Below, piece after piece: positions 39,518 to 51,400 of a stretch of 64,000 bases of DNA. Source of the DNA: Mycteria americana (taxonomy: Eukaryota > Chordata > Aves > Ciconiiformes > Ciconiidae); contig NC_134371.1 in the NCBI RefSeq assembly GCF_035582795.1, positions 47,347,001-47,411,000 of the forward strand, written 5' to 3'. Each line of letters begins with the position of its first letter. Positions within the stretch are counted from its first letter, which is position 1. The notes under the pieces are model-generated. The model saw only the letters and a list, made by a program, of their open reading frames with translations. It did not search any database and was not told the DNA's origin. A program made the position numbers and the translations under genes.

Positions 39518-42417
39518 CTAAAGAAGAACAGCAGAATGTGGTTTAATTTTACTTGATTCTCAGTATTGCATACACATAACTTTATGCTACCTATCAAAAG
39601 CAAATATGCCTCTCTGATAAAATACAGTTTGACCCCTTATGAGATTTAATGAGGGCTGATGAGTCCACCAACACTAAACTCCATATTCAAAAGTAAATAC
39701 ATTTTTTGATAACTTGAACTACCAGGACAACACCAGATTTTTCTGTCTCATTAATTCTCCTTCAAGTCTTTGCCATTTTAGAGACTCACTTTTTCCATCA
39801 GGTCCAAAACCCAATCATGTTTCCATTCAATGCAGGCTTTCAAGTCACTTCTTCCCTATGAAGAAGCTGGAGACCTCTCAACATCAGTTTCTTCTACATA
39901 ACCTTTCTCCCAAAAAGTTGTATTTTAGCTACAGAAAAAATAGTCACCCCAAATACTAACTGAAATTTTTGCCAGTCTATCAAGAAAAAGATATTTCAGC
40001 CAGCAAGGAGGTACATAGTATTTTTATAAACCGTATGTATTATTTTCCTCTACAAAGGATAAAACCTTTATAGAGAAAACACTAAAAAAATTAAAATATT
40101 TGCAATAACATTCATGAATTTAACATGGCTTCTTCCTGTTTAAAAATAATCAAAAGTTTAACTTATGTCAATTTAGTTGTTAAAAAATAAAAGAGAACAA
40201 TAACATTGAGACACAGGATACAGATCAAATTTGAAGTCCCTCAAATGTTTGCATAAACTTGTTTACATGCATATTTATTTTTCAAATGAGATTCTGACAC
40301 TGTTCTTTCTTATGGACTCAGATTTCTATCATGGAATTTTGCATCATAAATCAGCATCCATCAGAATATTCTAGCAGGAACAGGAAAACATAGTCATGCA
40401 GAAATAGGGTTCAGTTTCATCATTAGTTGGGAAGTGAAATAAATATTTTTAATTAAACCTCATGGATCCCTAGAAATCTGTATTAGTCTATGGCACATTC
40501 AGTGATCTTTACATATAAATGGTCAAGGTAAGGAAGAAGTTCTGCCCATGATACATTAAACCAATGACACCAAGGGAACTCATGTAAGAGTTTCAGGTGC
40601 ACAAATAAGTCTTGCATAAGTACGTGTTTGCTCACTCTAAAAAAAGCTTCTGAGTTGACCATCAACATGATTAATAACCAAATAAGCACCTCGTTATTTT
40701 CTTTATGTAATTCAAGTATTATTTAGCCTGTTTAGTGAAGTCAGAATTAGTTTTAGTGTACAAAATTAGTTGGAAAGACATGGAATTCCTAGAAGAATAA
40801 AAGTGTTCAGACTTCATTTATAAGGCTTTCCAACAGCTAAAACACTTCCAAGTTTCTTTTTTGCATTTAAAGAAATGTTAGTAATTTTCTACTTATTAGA
40901 CACTGGATAAAATAATATAAACACAAGGTTTTTTTCTAACAAGTAAGGAGTAAGAAACAAGACTGAAACATTCCCATAAACCACTGTTCCTAATAGAATA
41001 CTTTAGCCAAGGCTCATTTGTCTCTTTTCAGTGACCAATACAGAAGCAGCCTGTAAAAGTGATCTTTAATTTGATAAAATAAAATACAGATTTTGCAAAC
41101 CACAAATCAGTAACTCAAAATAGGAACTGGTAAGACCAAATAGCACCTCAGAAATGAAGGAACCAAGCTCAAATATAATCTGATGAAAAAATCCTTAGAC
41201 AAGTGACAGAACAAGAAACCTACAATTGAAATAACTGTTATAAATAGAAATACTACCCTCACAACCACTATACTGCAGGGTCTCCAATTTTTAAAAATCC
41301 AAAACAGCTGTTCACATCCTTTATTTCAAACTTCTGGGTTTTTTTGCAAAGTAACAATGATCAAAACATCGAGATTAAAAACACATCATGGATTAAGTAG
41401 AATGTTTCAGAAGCATTCAGCCTAAGCTTTGAGTTCATTTGGTTTTAGGTGGAGGCATAACCAGAGTGATTCCCAGCTGTAATCTGTAATTAAGTTAAAT
41501 GCCCTTTAAATTTGAGCTAGCTGATCTATCAGAGGGTGCAGATTGAGCAATAAGTGCTTCTAATTCTTGCACCAGTTACATCACATGCTAATTTGAGACA
41601 GTTCACTACTCAAATGTTTTTAGGCCATGAAACCCCTCAAAGTTAAATTAGAGCTGATTTTGCTTGAGTTAACTCTTATATAAAGCAAATACTTAAGAGT
41701 AAGCACTAGTGAAGTAAAGCTATATGATAGGAAATAAAGTTAAATAGTGATTACTTTCTGCTAAAAGTTACTTTCCCATCAGGTTTAGACAATAATGCCA
41801 AAAATCTGGACCTATGCATCCCACAACAAAGGAAGCCTTGGTCAATGCAACATTATGTAGCACTTTCTGACACAATAACCTTCCCTAAATCAGACTAGTT
41901 TAAAGGATGCTGCAACAGCACTAAGATCTCATTTTCCAAAGTTAGCAAAGCCAAAGGTCCTTTACAGAGCTAGCAGAAGTGAGTTTATTGCTGAAAACTT
42001 CTTCAGGACCACTTTACAATGGCAGGGATGGAAGCGAAGGAGAAGAGAGGGAACTCTTTTCAAAGCCAAAACCCCAGAAGATTACTAAAAGGTAAGTGGT
42101 CTGATTCCACAGAATTATTCTCCTTAGCTCCCCAGATTAAGGATTAGAAAAACTGACAACTACCCTAGGATATCAGGATTAGGGAAATGGCAGTCTCTGA
42201 GTTTCTAAACAGAGGAAGAAGCAACATTTTAAATTTACACCAACTATATACCTTGCATTCTGGTTTTCTGATATAAGTGCACATTTAAGAAAAGAAAATT
42301 GTATGGAACATTGCCCCTCCACCACCACTATTCCTAAAGAAGCCATTAAAAAGATAAATAAAAACAAACAAAAAAACCCCTAACACAACAAATGAATGAA
42401 AAAGCCCAGCCTATTTC

Positions 42418-42429
42418 TTTATTTTTATT
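42418..42429 (-). terminator. Proximal RNPC3 polyadenylation signals
   Basis: Two adjacent AATAAA hexamers on the minus strand begin about 34 nt after the stop codon and lie just beyond the 3'-UTR donor at 42449. They would produce a short-3'-UTR mRNA if the donor is not used. Confidence 0.55.
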
Positions 42430-42462
42430 TTCAGGCAGAGAATCCATACCTTGTGCAGTGTT

Positions 42463-45400
42463 CTACTTTTTTCTTTTCCCTTCATTGGCATCCTGTTTTG
42501 GCCTAGCTGAACGAGCAAATTGCTGAGATTCTGTTAAGGACTACAAGTGTCAATGATAAACAGAAGCCAATCAAGAAGCAAAAAAGCAGCATTATTTCAG
42601 CAAAAGATATCTTAAAAAGTGGCCTTTATCTGTGAATCAGTTCTACTACAGTATTAAATATTATAACAATAGTGTCTATTAGTCAAAGATTAGAACCTCA
42701 CTGATCTGCAGTACAAAAAAATTTTAAGAGAGCCTTTCCAAGAGCTTACAATACTAAGTAAATAACCGGGAACGGGTTAGGTGTAAACAGAGTAACTACA
42801 GCAAGATAAATGCTTGATATTTACAATCCTCCATCCCAGCATGTTAATTCTGTAACTCTGATGTCTCAGTAGGTATTTGGGAAGGAAAAAAGCTAAAAGG
42901 AACAGAGGTTGGGGTGAGCAAGAGCACAAAGAAAAGGAAATAAACTATGAAACATTTAAGTGAAAAATAAGAAAGGACTTATAGACAAAAAACAGGGCAA
43001 TGCAATCAAACAGTGTAGAAATCCTAACATGTTACACAGGCCCAAAAAGTAACTGACAGTTCCAGCTGGAGAAGCAGTCTACATAAAGAAATGTTCCTGT
43101 CAGGGTCAGTAGTCTCTATGTTCCTAATTCTGTAAACACAGGCTTAACCAAGTCAAAAAGCCTACTTAATTTAAATACAATGGTCATACAAGCTAAATTA
43201 TCTTTTGTATTGTGTTTGCAGGATCAAAGAGCTAAGACCAGAGAAGACAATTTTATTGTCTTAAATAAAGCACATTTACTTTCCTATTTCAGAAGAGGTG
43301 CCTCTATATATTTTTCAGTTATCATAAAACAATAGTACACTATGCTATGCTGCCTGGTTTTCTTAAAGCATTTCCTCTTTCCATAGATTTCTAATAAGTA
43401 GAACACTATGACAAAACTAGAGATTGACAGACAAAGAATATAATGTAAATGTTTGAAGAAAAAGATACAACCACCATGGGTTTTTCAAATAAGACATATC
43501 CATTTGCTTCTTTTAAAGCTTTAGCAGCTGCTTTTTCATTAGGAAGTCCAATGAAAGCCTGTCCCTTCATACGGCCTTCTTTCATCAAACGTATATCAAA
43601 CCTAGAGGCAAAATTGAGAATTGGGAATTACTAATGTTTAACCACACTTTCATATTTCACAGTACAAGTATAATTCTCATGCTTCAAGTTGGACAAATAG
43701 CAGAAATGGGAGCAGAGCCTACAAGCACGAATTATATCATTGGAGACCATTTTGCCTGGGGGAGCCATTTAGTAAAAAGTGACATTAGACTGCAGGATGG
43801 CAAATTGGTGTGCAACTGTAGTAAATATGACATATGCAAAGTGATCAGACATACACAATCATCCAAACTGTTTATCTGTGTCACTCAGCCAATAAACAGT
43901 AAATTTGGTAACGAAAATATAAGGGCAAAATAGCAGGGTCTTCAGACACTGTTCAAAAAAATTTCTATTTCTGCACTTGTGATAAATGAAGATTTTCAGA
44001 CGAAATGCATTTTTTCTTTCTACAGAAGCAGAAAGAAAAAAGTAAAGATGACTAGTTTTTAAATCACAATTTTCACCAGTATTATAGAAGTTAACATAAC
44101 AGGCTTAATTTTAACCAAGTACCAAATTAACTTACATATTTCGTTCCACTTCTGACTGGAAGTCAACGTATCTTCCAAAAATGAACTTGAGATCCTGAAA
44201 TTAAAGGGCAGGTATAAGAGGAAAGCTGATAAAAAGCCCTTTTGTTAAATATTTAATTTGCTTGTTTACCTACCTTTTCTTGAACTTGTTTAGCTAAATT
44301 CTTCACATATATCCTGCAATTTGGATCACCTGGCTCATAGTTTTTGAAAACAGAAAATTTTTCCATCTCTTGAAGACAGAAAAACAGACAGTGTTTCAGC
44401 TCATTTACTTACTTTGTATTTTTACTCGAGTATAAAATAACTAAATTTAATATATGATCAATTAATAAAGGAAATACTTATTTAAACTATTCATTGCAAC
44501 AAATCAAATAGCTGTTATTAGATAATTTATTCTCACAGTTATACCTTCTCTAGAAAGTTTGTTTTTTTCTAGATCCCTTCTAGAAATAAATTCTGATGGT
44601 ATTTCATCATCCTCCTCTTCAGTTTCCATTTTATCATTTGAGCTAGGAGCTGGGAAAATCCTTCCAAAGCCTGTATTATTGATTTCTTCTGTGGATGCAT
44701 AAAGGTCTGAAATTTCAACACATGATATAAGTGGTTTGTATGTTTATTCACAAGAGGATCAACAGCAAGCAAAAAAGTATACTCCTTCAGTAACATTTTA
44801 ATATAGTAGACTTTGTAAAGCAATTTTAACACATCCTTAAAGAAATGTGTCTTAACCCCTGATATGACAAACACACCTGCTCTATATGGTCCTATAAAAT
44901 CAACTGTACTACAAATAAAAGCCATGGCATATGCCAGTTAAGGTAAAACTAGCCTGGCTGTTCAAGCCTGTATCCATCTCAATGGTTTATCTAATTTTCA
45001 TTCAAAGAAACTGGTTATTACTGTAAAGTACCAAGAAACACAGACTGACCATAACCCTATAAGAAACCATCACACCTCATTGCTATTATCGCCCAGCATT
45101 TTTATAGTAGATAATCAGTGCATCACAGAGAAGGAGTTGGCAATCACTTGAATGCTGCTCTCTAAGAGCTGGAAAAGGAAAATCTGAAATTAGCCTGATA
45201 TATTCAATTACAGTATGTAATACTGAGAATGCATTTGTAACATATATGCTAAAAACACCTTAACATTTAAAAGAGTGCAATTCACCATAAACCCACAGAT
45301 CACATAGGAGAGAAAGAGACTTTTAAAATCCTCTAGATCCTTTACTGTACCAAAACAGAGTTCTGTGCTTTAACATGGGAAAAACAGCAAATGCAGACAA

Positions 45401-48400
45401 GATGCAAGTTTGTTCTTAAACAAACCCTGATGTATACTATTTCTGAAAGCTCCAATACAAAAGAAGAAAAGAATTCCCTGGCCTAAATTTCAGCAGCCTT
45501 CTACACACTGAAACCACATGAATTTAATATTAAATACATTTGAAGTATGAACTCTCTTACCATTTCTTTCTTCTTTTTCTGAGTTTATCTGAAGAACAGC
45601 TGGGATGTCAGTAGTAATATGGAACTCGATTTTTTTATGACCTACATGCTGTGGCTGCTCAAAGACATCTGAAGGTGACAGTGTAGGGTGCAAATTACTG
45701 TTTAAGACAACAACATGTTAATTAAAGATTCACACACTGATGAATGCATAGCCAAATACAAGATTTCTTTCAGACATTTTATGCTGTTGTTTACCACAAA
45801 TACATGACTTCTCCATGTCATAAATTTCACCCAATACAGTTCAAGTTGATTAAAACACTGCAAATACAGTAGGTATGACTGGCAGTGAGAGCAAAAACAA
45901 GAATTACATACCACATTACAGGATAGACAGGCACTTATGAAAAACTTTATCAGTAACTTAAATACAAAAAATAACTGGCCTTGCTGCTGCTCTTACATAG
46001 TATATAAAATATACCACATTTTCAAAAAATATAGCAAATCACTTGGAGGAAGAAGGCTATTAGTAAAAATGCATTCACAATTGATCGTCACTACATAGAA
46101 ATATTACACTGGTGTCTACTGTGCCATAGTACTGCATTTCCAAAAACCAAGCTTATTTAAACCAAATCAGTTTGTATCCTTCTAGTACCATCCTTTTTTT
46201 TTTATTTTAAATACTTATTTTAAGAAGTATCCCAAACAATAAATCCAGATTGCTTCTGTGAGGGCTGTGATATGAAATTGTTTCTCTTTTTTATGAAAAA
46301 GGGATTTTTATTAGTTTAATAGCAAGAGAAAGACAGAGCTTGAACCAGGCACACTTTACAGATTAAGGTTCTTGAGCAGACTTGAATTCAAATTATATGA
46401 AAATTTGGACCTTTAGAGCAATAAAGCCAAGCATGAGGATAAAGGAAAACCAACTCCACTACCAAATTTACGTATCAGTGAAGAATGCTTGCTTTAAAGC
46501 AGTAACACTAAAGCAAACATGATACTGAGAATGCCATTTAGTAAAAGGAATAATCTTCTGATGAAGTGCAAAAACCACAGAAATAATACAAACCTGTGCG
46601 GAGTACACACGGGAACATTCAATAAGTCTTTAATTCTTTGCTTTTTTCTAACACCACGCCTCTTTGTGTTTATTGGTCTTTTAGGCTGAAGGGTTGCTAA
46701 TTCCATCAACTTGGTCATTCTATTTTAAAAAAAAATTTAAAAAGAACCAGTGGTTTACAGTTTATTTGAAAATACTCATTTTGAAAAGCCTTCCCCCTTC
46801 CTTAAGGCCCTCAAAATACAACTTTTCAGAATATGGTTATAAATCTAGCTACCTTATGACTGAAACTACATGAACAAACTATAACACATAGCAAATGGAT
46901 ATACACAGATCACTTAAGTGACCGATCAACATCATAGTGAGTTCAGTGATGCCCCTTCCTTCCCCAAGCATGCACCTAATTAGGACATCGAAGCTGTAGA
47001 AACGCTAAGAAGCCCCAAGCTGAACCTTTTTTTGCAATACTATTTCCATTCAATAGGAGTGCCTTTTTCAAAATGCATGTATTTTTCTGAATATTGCATA
47101 GGGACTTTCTGATTTACTTTTCAGTTTAAATAGCAAATAAAATTGCTTATTCATTTAATATTAAAGATTAAAAAAACCAGCTATGATGTAATTCAGTCCC
47201 AAAACTGCAAGAGAATCCTCAGCACACACAACCTCCCGTTATTATTACTCCTAGCAATACACACTGATGTACAAAGAACATTTTGGAAGTCAGAGTGCAC
47301 ATATGATTCAGGCCGAGTAGTTTACTCAATAAAGATGTGGAAAAATGAAGAACCAAGAAAAAAACCTAATTATTGCTTCCTTATATCTGCACTCTCTCTT
47401 CATTCTGAGTTTTTGTTTTGTTGGGTTTTTGGACATGGGAACAAATTATAATTTGCATACCATTTGGCCATGTTCCTTCTCTTACTATGATTCAAAACAC
47501 CACTGTCCTTCTGTTTTTAAGTCACTCTGGAGCTTCCTTAAGCATCTGGAAAGATTACCTATATACTGCAAATACTAACAGATTCCACCATTTGCTGAAC
47601 TAGAAGCTAGAAAAGTAAAAACACCACTTTAAAAGAGCCCAAAAGCTGGCAAATGACTGTAAAATGCATACCTCTCCTTTTCCTCCTCATTATCACTTTC
47701 ATATTCTGATTCATCTCCACTAGATAGTTGCTCTTCCTCCTCTTCAGGCAAAGGAGGCTCTTCAGGAGGCAGAGGTGGGATTGGAGGAGGTGGCACAGGC
47801 ACTGGTAAATACTCTTCATACTAATTATAGGGAAAAAGTTAAAGTAACTAAACCTTTTAAGAAAAAAGTTGCCTATCTTGTTTTCCTTTACATAATAAAA
47901 ACAGACAAAGCAATAAATTAGAAGATGGCAAGAAGCATTTTTTAAAGTATGTTTATAAGGATCTAGATGCTATTTTGCTAAACTACATTACTAATGAAAA
48001 CTTTCCACAAGAAAAAAAGATTTGCTGTTTCCTGAAGCGTTAACAGTAAATGTTTTCAATCTTGTAATTTGAGGAGTTAAAAAAAAAAAAAAATAGCAAC
48101 CATGGCCCCAGGTTTTTACTTGGCACTCAGCTTTAAGGACTATCCTGAGAAGAATATGGTCAAAACATATGGGAGGAGGCCTAAGCTCCCAAGCCATCTT
48201 AGTTTCTACACTGAACCTTCCACCACCTATCAAACTTACATTTCTATTTCTGTAAGGAGTGAGGATTTCATGAAAGGAATCAGTTTTTTCATTGAGACTG
48301 CAAAAAACACATGTAAGGAATTCCCTATGTACAAAATCATCTCCAGCCCCACTTTCAACAGTCTTACTACACTTAATAGCTACTTTTATGTACCATCAGT

Positions 48401-51400
48401 TCCATAAGGCACTGACGTCTTCTGGCATTAGAAATACTCTGTGCCCGTTAGAAACTGCTTTAGGAATTTCAAGGACTGGCTTCTCACCTTACTACTCTTT
48501 TTTGCATGACCATTAAATTCACAGTGCTTAACCTGGCCCAATACCAGGCAACAAATAAAATTATTCCCAGAAAAATCAGTGTGAAATAATTTGATAGATT
48601 TATTTCATAGTTTTCTTTACCAGCTAGCTCCCCTGTTATTAGAAGTAGGTGTTCTGTTAGGGAAAACACAAAGTGTAGTGGAGCACAACTTCACTATAGC
48701 CAAATACTGTAGCTGTCACTATTCATGCAAGTCCTCACTTGCTCCATCTTCCACTGGCAGGCAGTTAAACCACTATCACAGCAACAGAGAACTGAGACCA
48801 CAGAGCTGGTATTTCTATTTCCCTTCAGAAACAGCTCCCCCTAAGCCTCTGCCAGTTTCCCTCAACCCTGCCTCTTTACAAAAACATCCTGGAGACGGAG
48901 CAAGTTAAATCCAAAAGCGCTGTATAATCTCATTAACAATCTGAATCTAATCAGAACTCCAAATAAACACACAGCTGAAAGAGCTGTGTACCATTATGAT
49001 ATTCTTTATTTCCTGTATCTGTAATATGATGCTATAACCTCCCTTTTTTTTATACTCAGTTTGAAATATTCCAGTGCTACTGTCATACACGTATATTTCT
49101 TTGTTCTAAGTTGTCGTGGTTTAGCCCCAGCTGGCAGCCAAGCACCATGCAGCCGCTCGCTCACTTCCCCCCCCCTCCCCCGGTGGGATGGGGGAGAGAA
49201 TCGAAAGAGCAAAAGTAAGAAAACTCGTGGGTTGAGATAAGAACAGTTTAATAATTGGAACAAAATAATAGTAATAATAATAATGAATTATAATGAGAGG
49301 GAAAAAAACAACAAGAGAGAGAGAGAGAGAAACAAAACCCAAGGGAGGGAAAAAAACGGGGAAAAAATATATATTAAAAAAATACAACCACTCACCACCC
49401 GCCGACCAACGCCCAGCCAGTCCCCGAGCAGTGATCGCTACCCCCCGGCCAACTCCCCCCAGTTTATATACTGGGCATGACATCATATGGTATGGAATAG
49501 CCCTTTGGTCAGTTTGGATCAACTATCCTGGCTGTGCCCCCTCCCATTTCTTGGGCACCTGGCAGAGCATGGGGAGCTGAAGGGGGGGAAAGTCCTTGAC
49601 CAATGTGAACACCGCTTAGCGACAGCCAAAACATCAGCGTGTTATCAATATTATTCTCATACTAAAATCCAAAGCACAGCACTATACCAGCTACTAGGAA
49701 GAAAATTAACTCTATCCCAGCCGAAACCAGGACATAAGTATAGTTAAAGAAATCTTTTTAGAAGACTAACATGCACATCTTACCCAATGAAATGCAGCAG
49801 TATTTGCTATCCTCTAAAAATTTCTCTAACTTTTAGAAGTTTGAACTTAGATCTCCTACCACGTTGCTAACATTTTAAATTGTGAATCTGTTTTACAGTA
49901 CTTAAAACATATATTAAAAAAGTTACCATGGGAGGGCGAGCAGTAATTGGTCCAAAAGGTGGAGGAAGATTCATTTTATTCATAAGATGAAGTACCTGAA
50001 ATGATTCAAGATAAGTAAGATTTTCTCTAAAAAAATAAATTAAAATAGTTCCTTGCTAGGTATCATAGCAGATAACTTCTGGCAGGTGTAAATCAGCAGT
50101 TTTAATGAAGACACAACTACATTGGTTATTAAACAATGTGAAAGCCTGCACTTAAGATCCACCACGAATGGTAAATAAGCCACACCTTAAAAAGGCTGAT
50201 TAAAAAAAATAAAGCATCTTCTCAGAATGAAATTCCAAGTACTCAAGTCACATCTAATTAGGAAGATAATACCCAGTTAAGTCTTCAGTGTCAATGAAGT
50301 TACTTCTGGTCAAGGAAATCTTATTATCTCAACATAATAAAAATTAACATTGGTTAACACTATCACAGGAAAACTAACTTAATATTTACTATGACAAAAA
50401 TTATTTCCGTGGATAATTAAAAGAGGAAAAAGGAGATGTTTTTATATTAATCTTTCTTTTTTTGCTGTTTTTTACTTACCTGGACATAAAATTTGGGCAC
50501 ACTGGCCAAGGCATTTGCTATATTTGCTAGAATTGTACTTGAAGGTGGTGGATACAAATATTTGAGGCAAGAATTGATGGGAAATGTGAGGCTGAGGAAA
50601 AAAGATTTAAAAAAGACATCTTAACACCATTGCCACATAACGACTGATAATAATTAATGATTACTAGAGGTTTAACTATTCATTATATCTTAAGTATCAC
50701 TGAAATACTATTATTTCCCCTAGAACAGTTTTGGGCCGCTTACATTATGTCTTTAACATCAGGAAGCAGTCCCTGAATTCATGACAGACTTACTGGGCTT
50801 AGGCATAATGAAAGTACCAACACATGCAGAAAGCCTAAAGCACACAGAAACAATCAACATGTCCAAAACCAAAAGCACAGCATAGCACGCTGTACAAACA
50901 TCATAAACTCAATGCTCAAAGTGCTGGATTTATTAGCCCAAAAAGAAATTTATTCTTCATGTATGCAAAAATGCAAATGGGAGAAAAAAGAACAAGAAAC
51001 CTCTGGAAAAAACAAAAGCCAACAGTATTCTGCTGTTAACACTACGACAACCTACCCAGTCCTCAAACTCTTCCTGAGAAAGCAATGCATAGTGCTAGAA
51101 GGCCAATATACAATCCACAACTTCACAACTCAAAGCACCAGCCACTACTCAGCTGAGGGTTCTAAACTTGAAGAACTAAAATTTCATCTTTATGACAATT
51201 CCTACAGCTATGCATGTAGAACACTAGCAGACTATGAAACAAAACAAGAGAGAATGCAGCATACTACATTCTCTCTTGTTCAACAGTGCATAACACTTAT
51301 TTCAAAATAAACTGTAACAGAATAAAATAATTAAAACAAAAAACCCCACTAACCCATGGTTGGGTGCAATTCCATTCTCTATTTTAACACAGCTTGGTTC

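Noticed and set aside
43320-43468. Read-through of RNPC3 exon 13, or a last exon close behind it (a GKRKC-like frame near 43.37 kb)
   Set aside because: The frame after the exon 13 donor does not match RNPC3, and the real terminal exon with QFARSARPKQD and a stop is found at 42463-42522 with a good acceptor and U12 branch site.
50912-51310. 132-codon plus-strand ORF in RNPC3 intron 4
   Set aside because: No recognisable domain, antisense and intronic, low-complexity start; most likely chance.
51348-51354. Alternative exon 4 end of RNPC3 after the next codon (donor GTGGGG)
   Set aside because: Only the donor GTTAGT at 51353 keeps phase with exon 5 and restores the conserved HGLTFP junction.
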